The notes: generated by a model from the sequence alone, not told the origin. A stretch of DNA of 64,000 nucleotides from Phaseolus vulgaris (GCF_000499845.2 NC_023749.2:18226681-18290680); one strand, 5' to 3'; numbered from the stretch's first letter, positions 11,338 through 23,462 are shown. Numbers and translations: made by a program.

Positions 11338-12044
11338 TGTACCGACCAGGTCATCAGGCGTGATGACGTGTCTTGCACGTGCTCGAGTGGGGCGTGCTCA
11401 ATGGAACGCGTAGGCTAGAAAAGATGAATGGCTCGGAAGTGGGCATAGTCGCCGAACGCTGAATTGGCGTTCTTCGATCTCTAGTGTGCGTAATCGGCGG
11501 TCACCAGAGTTGCGTCGCAGGCGCCGTATTAGAATGCTAGGAGATCGGGTGGTTTACACACCGCCACAAGGAGCACATCGCCGGGTCTCCCAACGAACTT
11601 AGTTAAGGTTGTCGAAGGCTCAGAAGGGTAATTCCAAGCGTGTAAGTTCAGTAAGACGATTGTGGCACCAGCTTGGGGCATGAAAGTCGAGTGGGTTGGG
11701 GGAAGCACCTTGCACATCAGCGACAGGATTCCCAGAGTGGACATTCGTTGGTGGCAAGGTTTCCCCAGCTAGAACATGCATGGCGTAGCAGTAAGGAGGG
11801 TGCCATTCGCGACGAGCCATATCATAGAGATGATGCACCTTGTTGCATCCGATACTCACCTTGTCGGGTGGTGTTTCACAGCACATTACGTGCTAGGTTG
11901 CTCCTTGAGTTGAGGACTTAGCTGTGCGGTTGGTTACTACACAAAGAATGACGTTCAAGTTGCCCCAATCCAGATGATGACACGTGTAGGGTTGGATGTC
12001 ACTAGTTACTCCAACCTAGATGATGACACGTGTAGAGTTGGGAA
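11338..12044 (+). mobile_element. 3' LTR of Tat copy A, truncated
   Basis: Starts TGTACCGACC right after the polypurine tract. About 700 bp align closely with 13441-14140. It stops at about 12044, inside U3 and before any TATA box, where protease coding sequence of copy B starts (CCTATTGTGATCTCGC, compare 2823). The break is not an LTR end, so a deletion or illegitimate recombination joined copies A and B. Confidence 0.85.
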
Positions 12045-13440
12045 CCTATTGTGATCTCGCTTGTCACGGCAGGAAGGACTGTCCACCGGGTGCTGGTCGA
12101 CCAAGGAAGCTAGGCAGATGTGATGTTTTGGCCGACTTTTGAAAAGTTACAACTATCCCCCGATCAACTGAGACCGTATGAGGGCTGCTTGTACGGTTTC
12201 GCTGGCGATCAAATGGAGGTCAGGGGGTATATTGAGTTAAGGACGACGTTCACAGATGGTTTGGCCTCACGAACAGAGAAGATCAGGTATCTTGTCGTGA
12301 ACACTTCGTCGGCATACAACATACTGTTGGGAAGGCCAACGCTCAACAGGACAGGAGTTGTGCCTTCAACAAGGCACATGAAGGTCAAACTACCGTCTAT
12401 GGAAGGTTTGATCATCACCATCTGTTCTGACCAAAAGGAGGCGAAGAACTGCTATGAAAACAGCCTCAAGAACAAGAGATCTGTATGCCACGTAACCACA
12501 ACGCCACCCCATGGCGTGGAGCCCGCACAGGATAACCGCCGAGTTGCGGATATGGTGTTGGAGGTGGCCGCTGAGGGCGATGTGCCGATGGAGGACATCG
12601 GGACAAGGTCCGAGGGCGCTGCCCAGGTGGAGGGAGAGAGGAGCTGCCCAGTGACCGCCAGGGAGACGGGTATCGCGAGGGCGGTGATCGCCAGCGAGAA
12701 GAAGCCTTAGCCGGTGGAGGAATGGCTTGAGAGGAAGATCAATGGCAAGACGTTCAAATTGGGAAAGGCCTTAGACAACGAGACACAAGACCAAATTGCC
12801 AAGGTGATAAGTAGACACCTGGATGCATTTGCTTGGTCCGCTTCAGACATGCCGGGAATCAACCCCGATTTCTTGTGCCATCGCTTAGCAATGGATCCCC
12901 AAGTCAGGCCCGTCCGCCAAAGAAGGAGAAAGTTCAACGAGGAAAAGAGGCAGGCGATCAAGGACGAGACGCAGAAACTCCTTGCAGCAGGCCACATCAG
13001 GGAGGTTCAGTACCCAGAATGGCTCGCAAACGTCGTTTTGGTCAAGAAGAGTAGCGGGAAATGGCGGATGTGTGTTGACTTCACAGACCTGAATAAGGTT
13101 TGTCCAAAGGATTCTTATCCTTTGCCAAGTGTAGACGCCCTGGTAGACAGTGCATCAGGGTGCAAGTTGCTCAGTTTTCTGGATGCCTTCTCAGGATACA
13201 ACCAAATCAAAATGCACCCCATGGATGAAAAAAGACTGCCTTCATGACGGAAAGGTCATGCTATTGCTACAAGGTGATGCCCTTCGGGCTGAAGAATGCA
13301 GGGGCCACGTACTAAAGGCTAATGGACAAGGTGCTCGCCCCTATGCTCGGGAGGAATGTGCAGGCATATGTTGACGACATGGTCGTGACATCGCTGGAAA
13401 AGTTCGGGCACCTCGCCGATCTAGAAGAGTTATTCGTTAC
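12045..13440 (+). pseudogene. Tat protease-RT, copy B (5' truncated)
   Basis: Begins inside protease: the VLVDQGS motif near 12090-12112 is followed by TAG at 12113-12115. The frame then runs 12120-12710, meets TAG (Gln codon in copy A), and continues 12714-13247. A one-base deletion near 13230 shifts the frame; TAA at about 13313 interrupts again. RT motifs CVDFTDLNK and YVDDM are present. The RT stops at 13440 exactly where an LTR starts. About 190 bp of RT are missing before the frame resumes at 14343. Confidence 0.85.
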
Positions 13441-14340
13441 TGTACCGACCAGGTCATCAGGCGTGATGACGTGTCTTGCACGTGCTCGAGTGTGGCGTGC
13501 TCAATGGAACGCGTAGGCTAGAGAAGATGAATGGCTCGGAAGTGGGCATAGTCGCCGATCGCTGAATTGGCGTTCTCCGATCTCTAGTGTGCGTAACCGG
13601 CGGTCACCAGAGTTGCGTCGTAGTCGCCGTATGAGAATGCTAGGAGATCGGGTGGTTTACACACCGCCACAAGGGGCACATCGCCGGGTCTCCCAGCGAA
13701 CTTAGTTCAGGCTGTCGAAGGCTCAGAAGGGTAATTCTAAGCGTGTAAGTTCAGTAAGACGATTGTGGCACCAGCTTGGGGCATGAAAGTCGAGTGGGTT
13801 GGGGGAAACACCTTGCACATCAGCGACAGGATTCCCAGAGTGGACATTCGTTGGTGGCAAGGTTTCCCCGGCTAGAACATGCATGGCGTAGCAGTAAGGA
13901 GGGTGCCATTCGCGACAAGCCATATCATAGAGATGATGCACCTTGTTGCATCCGATACTCGCCTTGTCGGGTGGTGTTTCACAGCGCATTACGTGCTAGG
14001 TTGCTCCTTGAGTTGAGGACTTAGTTGTGCGGCTGGTTACTACACAAAGAATGACGTTCAAGTTGCCCCAATCCAGATGATGACACATGTAGGGTTGGAT
14101 TTCACCAGTTACTCCAACCTAGATGATAACAAGTGTAGGGTTGGGAGCGATGGAGAAATGACGCTCTAGTTGCCTTAGCCCAGATGGCGACACGTGCAAA
14201 GCTGGATGCGAGCCACGCGTCCAATAGCATATCGGCCTGGAGGGAGAAGAAACCTAGCTATAAAGGTAACCTGAACAGAATTTGCAGAGGTACGTTTTCA
14301 TTACGGCTGATACTGCTAGGGTTGTGTGCCTACAGTACTG
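13441..14340 (+). mobile_element. Solo Tat LTR inside RT of copy B, 3' truncated
   Basis: Begins precisely at TGTACCGACC with no polypurine tract in front, so it is an insertion rather than the end of copy B. It has TATAAAG at 14259-14265. The expected LTR end (GATCA) is absent: the sequence breaks off about 80 bp after the TATA box and RT resumes at about 14341. A deletion removed the LTR 3' end plus about 190 bp of host RT. It is nearly identical to the copy A 3' LTR over the shared 700 bp. Confidence 0.8.
14259..14265 (+). promoter_or_regulatory. TATA box of Tat LTR
   Basis: TATAAAG in the context CCTAGCTATAAAGG, about 820 bp from the LTR start. The related LTR at 54101-54916 has TATATAAG at the comparable place. 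Confidence 0.6.
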
Positions 14341-16698
14341 TCCCGATTCGTATCAGCCAGTTGAGAGAAGGGCCACCCATACTTCCAGTGCTTGAAGAGG
14401 AATAACAGGTTTGTCTGGACGAAGGAGTGTGAAGAAGCCTTCATAAAGCTTAAAGAATATTGGGCGAGCACGCCAGTTCTATGCAAACCTCAAGCAGCAA
14501 CGCCACTCAGGCTGTATTTTGCCATAACTGAGAGGGCAATAAGCGCGGTGCTCGTCTAGGATCCAGATCAGGTCCAGAAACCCATCTATTTTGTTAGCAA
14601 GGTGCTGCAAGGCCCAGAAGTGAGGTATCAGGCCTTAGAAAAGGTGGCGCTGGAGGTTGTATTTTCGGCGAGGAGGCTGCGCCATTACTTCCAGAGCTTT
14701 ACGGTGTTGGTAATGACTGACTTACCCATCCAGAAGGTTTTGAAGAAACCGGATGTAGCTGGGAAGATGGTGAAGCGGGCGGTGGAACTGTCGGAATTCA
14801 ACATCAAGTGTGAGCCCCAGGGACCGATCAAGGGGCAAATCTTCACCGATTTTGTGGTCGAGCTGTCTTCCGGAACAGCGCAAAACGCCAAGGATGACTT
14901 TCGTTGGGTGCTCTCGGTGGATGGGTCGTCTAACCAGCTTGGTAGCGGGGCTGGGGTTACTTTGGAGGGACCCAATAGGGTGTTGATAGAGCAATCACTA
15001 AGGTTCGCTTTTAAAGCAAGCAACAATCAAGCAGAGTATGACGCTTTGATCGCCGGTATTCTGTTGGCAAAGGAGATGGGGGCAAAGGTGCTGATGGCCA
15101 AAAGTGATTCGCTGTTGGTCACTGGGCAGGTAACTGGTGAGTTCCAAGCCAATGATCCGCAGATGGCAGCGTACCTGGAGTACGTGCAAGAGTTAAGGAG
15201 ATCCTTTGTTTTGTTCGAAGTGGTGCACGTGCCAAGAGAGCAGAATGCCCGAGCAGACTTGCTAGCCAAGCTCGCCAGTTCGGGCAAGGGGGGCAGACAG
15301 AGGACCGTTATTCAAGAAACTTTGAAGACCCCTTGGGCTTTCGTCGCAGATCACCAGGTCTTTCACGTTTGCAGATCGATGGAAAGGATGACAAGGAGCC
15401 ATAGATCTCTAACACAGGAGACCTTGAGGACGCCGAGGGTCAGAGCCCGCCCAACGGAAGAGGTAAAAACGATGCAAGTTTGCGCTATCCACGAACTAGA
15501 TACGTGGATAATGTCGTACCAGCGCTACTTGGCAGATGGCGTGCTCCCAATGGACTCAACAGAGGCCAGAAAGATAAAGAAGAGCTCCAGCAATTTTACC
15601 CTCATCGACGGCGAGCTGTACAGGTTCAGATTTACACACCCTCTTCTTGTATGCGTACACGGAGAGAAGTGCACGAGAATTATGGCCGAGCTCCACGAAG
15701 GGATTTGTGGGAGCCACATTGGAGGTCGAGCACTGGCGACGAGGACTGTCCGCGCAGGTTATTACTGGCCCACAATAAGGGAAGATTGCAAGAGATATGC
15801 CCAGCGTTGCAAGCAATGCCAGCAGCACGCCGATTGGCACAAGGCGCCCCCAGAAGAGTTGAAGTCAATCTACAGCCCCTGGCCGTTCCACACGTGGGGA
15901 ATCGATATTCTGGGACCTTTCCCGTTGGCAATCAGGCAAATGAAGTATCTGGTTGTGGCGATCGAGTACTTCACGAAATGCATTGAGGCAGAACCATTAG
16001 CCCAGATCACCGCGCACAGAATCCAGAGTTTCGTGTGGAAGAATATTGTGTGTCGTTTTGGCGTACCCAAGCGTCTAGTATCAGACAATGGGACTCAATT
16101 CGCAAGCCACCTGGTGAAGAAGCTGTGCGAGGACATTGGGACACAACAGGTGTTTGCTTCCGTGGAACACCCGCAAACGAATGGGCAAGTGGAGTCCGCT
16201 AATCGGGTTTTGCTGAGAGGCTTGAAGAGGAAGTTGGAAAAGGCCAAGGGGTCTTGGGTCGAGGAGGTTCCTCGCATAGTGTGGGCATATCATACCATTG
16301 AGCAATCGGGAACCCATGAAACCCCGTTTAGGTTAGTGTATGGATGCGAAGCGATGATTCCAGTCGAAATCCAGGAAAGCTCGTCGAGATTCCAGAACTT
16401 TGTGGCAGAAAACTCGAACGAAGAAAGGAGAATGAACTTGGATTTACTGGATGAGGTCAGGGAGGAAGCACGGGTGAAGGCCGAAGCAGTAAAGAGAAGA
16501 GTTGAGTGTAAGTACAACTCCAAGATAAAGCCGAGGCAGTTCAGAGATGGCGACCTGGTGATGAGGAAGGCCCACCAGTACGAGATGGAGAACAAATTGT
16601 CACCCAAGTGGACAGCACCGTTCAGAATAACCGAAGCACTCGGGAACGGCGCATACCGCTTGGAGACGCTGGAAGGAGGGGCGATTCCTTGCACTTGA
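14341..16698 (+). pseudogene. Tat RT end, RNase H, second RNase H, integrase, copy B
   Basis: After the RT remainder a TAG stands near 14557 at the same Gln codon that is TAA in copy A (4621). From 14602 the frame is open for 698 codons: RNase H, archaeal-type RNase H (VDGSSNQLGSGAG near 14918), integrase zinc site, and catalytic block GIDILGP, SDNGTQF and GQVESANR. It is the longest open pol stretch of the Tat copies. It ends at 16698 in IPCT, a few residues before the normal C-terminus, where the 3' repeat region is joined directly; about 450 bp of 3' sequence are missing compared with copy A. Confidence 0.9.
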
Positions 16699-16860
16699 GC
16701 AAGTGTAGGCGAAAAAAGATTAAAAAGACCTCCTCGCCTCGAGCGAGTGTAGGCGAGAAAGAAATTTAAAAAGACCTCCTCGCCTCGAGTGAGTGTAGGC
16801 GAGAAAGATTAAAGCCCTCCTCGCCCTGAGCGAGTACAGGCAAGAGCAGATCATAAGACC
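16690..16860 (+). repeat. About four tandem units of 42 bp
   Basis: Units contain GACCTCCTCGCCTCGAGCGAG and GTGTAGGCGAGAAAG, starting near 16695, 16739, 16784 and 16822. They correspond to the less expanded array at 7219-7310 in copy A. Confidence 0.75.
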
Positions 16861-17809
16861 TCTTTGCATAAGCAAATTGAGGCAAGTTGAAAGCCCTCAA
16901 CGCACCCAAGGGGGGAGGAGATGTAACCCCTGGGCAAGTCGAGGCATCAGAAAAAGTCCTTCTCACCCTCGAGTGAGTTCAGGCAAGATGAAGCTGAAAA
17001 GTCAGGGGTGTTAATAATCTTAAGTATGGGAAAGGAGGGTTGGAGAAAAAACTCCTTTCCCCTTGAGCGAAATACCAATATTGACCTAGTAAGACCAGCT
17101 AAATTAGAAGTTAAAGGGTGGTTGGGGGAAGTTCGCAGAGGACACCTCACCACCTAAATCATTGTTCTAAACTCAGGGAGGTATAGAAGGATCCGAAAGG
17201 CGGCTCTACCCCCAGATGAGGGAACAATGATTTAAGCTATCTCAGGTTAAGAACTCGGGGAAGGTAGAGGGAGATCCGGAAGGCAACCCTCTTTCCAGAT
17301 GAGCAAAGGTGGAGCCATGTGATGGCCCCGCAGGGGACATTTGCAGTTAAAGGAAAACGGCATTGCCGAAAACCCATGGCTTGGGTTTGAAATAGAAAGA
17401 ACATTACGCGGCGAGAGCCAGATCAGCGAAGTTCTGGGCGATAACATAGAAATTCGCTTGTCCTTTGGCAGAGCGGGCGAATGGGATTGCAGATATTAAG
17501 ATCGACCCACGCCCTTATTGCCAAGTAAGTGGTTTCGCGTTAAACGTTATTGCTACAGAGTAACCGTTTTGCTTAAGTTAAGTTGATTTCCAGAGAATTA
17601 AGCCCCAGTTTGTGTTAAGTTAATCGGGCTGAGTAAAAACCAGCCAATCAAGCTAGTTGATCGCACAACAGATAAAACTAGAAGACCATAGATATATATA
17701 CACACATGAATATCAGACAGTTTGAGCAGAACAAAAGTCATTACATGGAAATCAAAGTTAACTACAAGAGGTTTCAAGGTGATAGAATTGAAGTGGCAGA
17801 TGGGGGCAG
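16861..17809 (+). other. 3' non-coding region of Tat copy B
   Basis: No gene supported. Sequence is homologous in patches to 7311-8256 of copy A (for example ACCAATATTGACC(C/T)AGTAAGACCAG) and lies between integrase and the convergent antisense gene. Confidence 0.65.
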
Positions 17810-19091
17810 TTAAGTGGGAGGCATGATTTTGCCATCCACCTCTTCATTGTACACTGAAAACTCAGAGAGGTCGAGATCGGGGAATTTGCAAGCAAACTGC
17901 TCCAAAGCCGCTCCAAAGCCGGATGTAAGAACTTGGGCAGCCTCAAGCTGAAGCTCGTCGATCTTTGTCTTGAACTCGTTGTTCTCTTCACGAACCCGGG
18001 TGATTTCAAGTTGAAGCTCGTCGATCTTTTGCATAAACCCGTTGTTCTCCTCACAAACTCGGGCAAGCTCGGTAGCTGTCTCACTCAAATCTTTGACTGC
18101 CTTATCCCGATCTTGCTTGACCTTGCCCAAAAGAGTTTCCCGCTCGGTCAACCTTTTCTCCAGTTTGGACATTTGCTCCACGTCGGACCTTCGGGCCTCC
18201 TCCAGCTCCGCGATTCGCTTCCTTATAGGAACGATTTTGCTCTCCAGCTCAACGGCGTCCTGAAGCTTGTCGTGCAGCTTCTTGCGCAGTTCTTTCTTGT
18301 CCTTATGCAAGCTTCGGAGCTCTTTGTTGAGAGTGTTCTCAACCCGCGAGAACTCTAGGCCTTGCATCATCATGTCGCACTTGATTTTCTCGGCCTCGGC
18401 TCTCGCGGTGCTTGCCACCTCCTGATGGATGCGGCAATCGAGCTCAAGTTTCTCCAAGGAGCCCTTCAGCCCTTCGGCTATGATTTGAGGGAGGCATTCG
18501 TCGGCCATGGCGTGTAGGCGCACGTTGAAAGTTCTCAAGGCTTCTTGGAGGGAAGCTGGGAGGCCCGGTGTTGGAGGAGGAGGTGGGGGTTGGTGCTCAC
18601 CACCACCCTCGCAAGGTTGGATGGCAAGGGGAGTCTCGAGGCGTGGTGGTGAGGCGGGAAGTTCTTCAGCGGCTTGAGAAGAGGCTTGCGTATCGACAAG
18701 TTGTTCAGGCACAGCTTCAGCAACTGAGGCGTTTGAAGCAAGAACGTCCCCAGCGGACTCGAACGGCGTGGAGGCGCTGGGGGGGTTCTCGACGAAGTCC
18801 GGGGCGGCGCTCTCAGTTGTTGGGGGCTCGATCGTAACTCTCCTCTTTCAGTAGCTTGCTCTTCGTCCGACACCACCCTGGGGGCTTTCCTCTTAGCCTT
18901 TTTGGGTGGTAGTTTCTTACACTGGAGGGCTGGAAGAGCAGCGACAGCGGGTGGGCCGACTGGCGGAGATTGGCCTTGGGCAGCGGCGATCTCTGCAACA
19001 GAGTTCAGAACAGTTTGGGAGACCGCCGCAAGGTTGTGGAGCTTGGCTATAGAGCGTAGCTCAGCCATCCTATCCTTCCCCAGCATCATAT
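17810..19091 (-). pseudogene. Antisense Tat gene, exon 2, copy B (frameshift)
   Basis: Starts at acceptor TTATGCAG|AT (19092-19094). First part reads MMLGKDRMAELRSIA, then the basic KKAKRKAPRVVSDE segment. A small deletion near 18845 shifts the frame; the rest (from about 18840 to 17810) is open and includes the Pro-rich part, the coiled coil with repeated IDELQLE heptads, and the C-terminal LDLSEFSVYNEEVDGK module. Compared with copy A it keeps the same exon limits and the same phase. Confidence 0.82.
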
Positions 19092-19280
19092 CTGCATAAG
19101 GAGGCCAACAGTTACCAACCAGCACAAAAGTTCGGCAGTTAACAATGCACAGGAAGATAAGCAGTGTAAGACAATGCATTATGAAAGTTAAAACCATACG
19201 CAAACCAAAACAACAACATCAAAGTGAAGACAGGGCGATGCAAGTGTAAACTTGGGGAACTCAAGGACTTAAGGACAAAC
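19092..19280 (-). other. Intron 2 of antisense gene, copy B
   Basis: Donor ATAG|GTTTGT at 19280-19281 and acceptor TTATGCAG ending at 19092, 189 bp. Splicing gives the Ile-Asp junction (ATA-G plus AT) and removes the in-frame stop that follows the donor. Confidence 0.85.
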
Positions 19281-19822
19281 CTATGTGAACATCCAGCTGG
19301 CCTTCGTGAAACTCGTAGGCGATGATGGAGGAAGTGGGCAGAGTCACGTTGGAAGAGGCAACTCTTTTCCAAAAGTTGCACAAGTCCTTGTCGAGCTCCC
19401 CCATTTTTTCTTGCTCCCTGGCCTTCCTGAAGATCGACTCTTTCTTTCCCTTGTTCACCCAGTACAAGGGAAACCCGTCGAGGAGGGAGGGGTCTCGGTC
19501 ATTGCAGCAAACGCGAACGAATTTTCCCTTCCAGTCCTTATAAGATTGCTGGAAGATGGAAAGGATAGACCTCCTGGCAACCCCGTTGAGGCTAACCCAT
19601 AAACGATCACCCGGGTTCTTGGCCTCAAACAGATAGAGGAACACGTCCACTGAGGTCGGATGTCCCAAGTGCGCGCAAGTGATTTGGTAGGCCTGGACGA
19701 ACGCCCAACTGTTGGGATGAAGCTGGGCGGGGGCTATGTCGAGTTCAGTCAGGAGCTCCCTCTCGAAGCGGGTGAAGGGGAATCGGAGCTTGACTTTCTT
19801 GAACATTGTTGCGTAGATGAAG
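19281..19822 (-). pseudogene. Antisense Tat gene, exon 1, copy B (5' part lost)
   Basis: Open throughout and in phase 1 at its donor. It contains FIYATMFKKVKLRFP, ERELLTEL, QLHPNSWAF, FEAKNPGDRLWVSLNG and YKDWK. Its start, the Pro-rich N-terminus, promoter, polypurine tract and 3' LTR are gone: at about 19822 it meets plus-strand RT sequence of copy C. Unlike copy A, it has no stop before the splice donor. Confidence 0.82.
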
Positions 19823-19824
19823 CA

Positions 19825-21156
19825 GGAAGTGCAGCGATCGTGGCGATGAGGAGCCCAACGACGGTGAAGGAAGTGCAGCAGCTCACCGGTCGCTTGGCGG
19901 CTTTGTCCCGGTTTATGTCCGCTGGAGGGGAGAAAGGTCACCCATACTTCCAATGTCTCAAACGCAACAGCAGATTCCTCTGGACGCAGGAGTGCGAGGA
20001 GGCCTTCATCAAGTTAAAGGGGTATCTGGCGAGCCCACCAGTCTTGCGAAAACCTCAGGTAGGCATCCCTCTTCATCTATACTTTGCTGTGACGGAGAAA
20101 GCAGTCAGCTCAGTCCTGGTGCAAGAGCAAGACCATACCCAGAGGCCTGTTTACTTCGTGAGTAAGGTGCTGCAAGGCCCTGAAACAAGGTACCAGGCCC
20201 TCGAGAAGGCTGCTCTGGCGGTGGTGTTTTCAGCCAGAAGACTCAGGCATTACTTCCACAGCTTCACAGTGGTAGTGATGACTGATCTGCCTATCCAAAA
20301 CGTACTGAAGAAACCTGATGTAGCAGGAAGGATGGTCAAATGGGCGGTGGAATTGTCAGAATTTGACATCCAGTACGAGCCCCGAGGACCGATCAAGGGG
20401 CAGGTGTTCGCGGACTTTGTCGTCGAGCTGTCGTCGATCGCGACACCTGCGGAAGGATTAGACTTCCGATGGGTATTATCGGTGGATGGCTCCTCTAATC
20501 AGCAGGGGAGCGGCGCGGGAGTCATCCTGGAGGGACCAAACGGGGTACTGATCGAGCAGTCCCTCCGCTTTGCCTTCAAAGCTAGCAACAATCAGGCGGA
20601 GTATGAAGCCCTGATCGCAGGAATGTTGTTAGCAAGAGAAATGGGGGCAAGAAATCTGCTGGCCAAAAGCGACTCTTTGCTGGTCACCGGGCAGGTTACA
20701 GGGGAGTTCCAAGCAAAAGATCCCCAAATGGCAGCCTACCTGGAGTATGTGCGGCTCCTGAAGACGTCCTTCGCCGAGTTTGAATTAGTGCACGTGCCAA
20801 GAGAGCAAAATGCCAGAGCAGACCTGCTTGCCAAGCTGGCCAGCTCAGGCAAAGGGGGGAAGCAGAGGACCGTCATTCAGGAGACCCTGATGGTGCCACG
20901 CGCGTTCGTGTCAGACAACCAGGTACTTCATGTATACAAGTCAATGGAGCGTCTAACGATCGGTCATCAGGAAGGTGATCTGGTGATGAGAAAGGCGCAT
21001 CAGAGCGACATGCAGAACAAGTTGTCCCCAAAGTGGACAGGCCCGTACAGAGTGGTGGAGACATTGGAGAACGGAGCCTATCGCCTAGAGACTTTGGAGG
21101 GAGGAGCAATCCCCAGAACGTGGAACGCCACCCATTTAAAATTTTATTTCAGTTAA
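19825..21156 (+). pseudogene. Tat pol remnant with integrase core deleted, copy C
   Basis: Begins in the RT connection region (AAIVAMRSP, about 19831), then RNase H, then the archaeal-type RNase H (VDGSSNQQGSGAG near 20484). After ERLTIGHQ (about 20970) the frame jumps straight to EGDLVMRKAHQ, the integrase C-terminal domain, and ends at 21156. The zinc site and the whole D-D-E core are missing, yet the frame is kept with no stop for over 400 codons. Upstream RT, protease and gag are absent because of the junction with copy B. Confidence 0.87.
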
Positions 21157-22198
21157 AATTGTACAGTAATGGCGTTCTCGCGCTAAAAAGATACATGCTT
21201 TGTATGTGGTGGAAACAGTTGGACAGACAAGGGGGCACTCTTTTTCCCTGAGGAGGGTTTTTAACGAGGCCACCCAATTTAAGAAAAATTTCCAGCATAT
21301 CAAGTGTGCTCAAGTATTAAAGTTAAAGTCCTCCTTGCCCCAGGTGCAAGTGCAGGTGATTGGTTAGGCCCTACTTGCCCTAGGCGCAAGTACTGGCACC
21401 GATCCAAGTCTTCCTCACCCCAGGTGTGAGCGCAAGCAGTTAAAGGTTTGAAAAGCCAGGGGTGCTAGTAAGACCAAGGGAGGGAAAGGAAAGGTTTTGA
21501 CAAAATGTCCTTACCCGCTTGGCATGCACCAATATTGGCCCAGTAAAGCTCTTAGTCCGAAACCCTTCTCACCCCAGGAGTGAGGCAGGGAATGAACGAC
21601 CCAACGCCCCGAAGGGTGATGACCTTAGGGAAAGTAAGAGGGGTTTGCGAGAAACACTTTTATTTCCCCAAAGCAAGGCATCACCTCGAGCGATCAATGC
21701 CAAGGTTCTCTATGCCCTTAGCGCTAGAGCGACAGAGAAGCTAGGTGAAGATCGAGGAACGATCACTGATGAGTTGTCAGTGATTGGTTAGTGGTGTAAA
21801 GCAGCGCACGAGGACTGTCAAACACCAAGCTAAGGGAATAGCCAGTCGTGATCAAGTAGAAGCGAAAGAATAAGAGAAGCAGATCGCGCTAAGCCTAAGC
21901 TGGTTAACACTTAGTCGTGCGCAAAGTGAAAGACAAAGCTCAAGATCGCGCTAAGCCTAAGCTGGTTAACACTTAGTCGTGTGCGAAAGGAAAGATAAAG
22001 CCCAAGATCGCGCTGAACCTAAGCTAGCTAACAGTTAGTCGCGCGCATAAAGATAAGTGAAGCTCAAAGAAAATACAAGGGAAGAAACTTATGCAAGAAA
22101 AGAAGCATTGAGAGTTTGTATTCACAGTCAAGTCTTATACAAATTTTGGAGTAATAAGAAAATTGTGCAGAAGTTAAATTTACAGAGAAGAGAAAAGA
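21157..22198 (+). other. 3' non-coding region of Tat copy C
   Basis: No gene supported. It has a purine-rich GGGGGCACTC...GAGGAGGG block near 21231 (as in copy A), short CCCCAGGTGCAAG-type repeats at about 21340-21430, and the 62-bp array at 21881-22066. Confidence 0.65.
21881..22066 (+). repeat. Three tandem 62-bp units
   Basis: Units begin AGATCGCGCTAAGCC at 21881, 21943 and 22005, exactly 62 bp apart. Units 1 and 2 are nearly identical, unit 3 is diverged. Not seen in copies A and B, so the array is specific to this Tat subfamily. Confidence 0.88.
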
Positions 22199-23462
22199 TT
22201 AAGGGGCAGGAGGGATGAGCTTTCCATCTACCACTTCATGATAGATGCTGAACTGCGAGAGGTCCAGGTCCGGGAGAACGCATCTGATTTGCTCGAGTAC
22301 TAGCTCGAATCCATCAGTAAGGGCATCAGCACCCACATTCATCAAATCAGCATTCTCCGCCTCCAGTTTCTGCTTTGAGGCCTCCGCAGCATCCCTCTCA
22401 GTGGTAACGGCAGCAAGAGAGGAGGCAGCTTCAGACAGTTTGCCCACCACCTCCTCAAGCCTCTTCTCCCCAACAGCAGCTGCTTCTTTGGTGGACTCGA
22501 GCTCCCCCACTAATTGAGAATTGAGTTGGCGTAGGGAGGAGGTCTCGGCCCGCAGCTCCACCACCGTGCAGTCCAAAGAGCTAGCAGCTTGCCCCATCAA
22601 GATCTCCGTCTTGATGGTCTCTTGGACCTGCGCTAGGTACTCCCTCCTAGCTTTCTCCACCATGCCCCGCATCAACTCTACAGATTCTTGGGCAGCTTCG
22701 AAGTCACTTCGCAGTGACTCCTTGTCGTGCTCAAGATCCTTCACCCTCTTCTCCAGGGCCAGTTGCTTGCGATGCTGGGTGGAAAATTCCAGAGAGAGTA
22801 CTACCTGCTTGGCCAGGTGCATATCCACCTCATCACCACTCCACTCGACAAGCTCCCGGTTGCTTATGAGTTGTCGAACCAGGGAGATGACCCTGCTGAA
22901 GTTTTCGTGGTTGGCCCCAGAAGTGCTTGGGCGCGAGCTGGACCCCCCACCTTCAGCAGTGGCGGTGGGGATTGGCAGTGGTGGTGGTGGACCCCCAGCA
23001 GGATGAGCAGGTGGACCAGGTGATTGGCCTGCTGGGGGGAAGGTGGCAGTTGAGAAGTTGGAGGCAACTGCTGGCCTGGAGAAGGAAGACTGGTGGGCTC
23101 TGAGGTAGGTTGAGCACAGGGAGGTGGGGGAGACCCTTCCTCTACTTCCACTACCTCGATCTCTCCAGGCTGGAGAGACGAAGCCCCCTCAACCGCTGGC
23201 TTCTTCCTCTGATGGTGTATAAGAGGAGAGCCAGAGCTCTCCTCTTCAGTTGAGGCGACGGTAGCAGCAGCAACAAGTGAAGTGGAAGCCTTCACCAGCC
23301 TCTTCCTTTTCTTTCCTTGCTCGGGGCCTTCAGCTGGCGCGACCGAGAGTGGAGGGGCTGCGATGGGCTCAGTTGTAGAAGAGGAGGACCCAGTGCCCTT
23401 GGTTCCCCGACGCTTGGCAAGCTCCAGCAAGGCCAGCCTCCTGTCTTTCCCCGTCATTGAGT
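22199..23462 (-). pseudogene. Antisense Tat gene, exon 2, copy C (frameshift)
   Basis: Begins at acceptor CTATGCAG|AC (23463-23465) with DSMTGKDRRLALLELAKRRG. A basic KKRKRLVKAS segment and a long proline-rich tract follow. The frame of the first part stops at 22864 after a frameshift in the G/C-rich region around 22900-23000. The C-terminal part is open in another frame (22828-22199): coiled coil and the terminal LDLSQFSIYHEVVDGK module. Sequence is only moderately similar to copies A and B, so this is a distinct subfamily with the same architecture. Confidence 0.82.

Larger units (their letters stand above)
1524..12044 (+). mobile_element. Tat-type Ty3/gypsy element, copy A (defective)
   Basis: Order seen: gag, protease, reverse transcriptase, RNase H, second RNase H, integrase, a non-coding stretch with tandem repeats, an antisense two-exon gene, polypurine tract, 3' LTR. 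The second RNase H and the antisense gene are marks of the Tat lineage. The 5' LTR and start of gag were lost at the insertion point at 1523. The 3' LTR stops at 12044 where protease sequence of copy B begins. Gag-pol is one long frame broken by one frameshift and six stops, so the copy is dead. Confidence 0.9.

Noticed and set aside
19660..19824. N-terminal 55 codons of the frame 19660-21156
   Set aside because: This part is the complement of the antisense-gene exon 1; real Tat pol starts near 19825.
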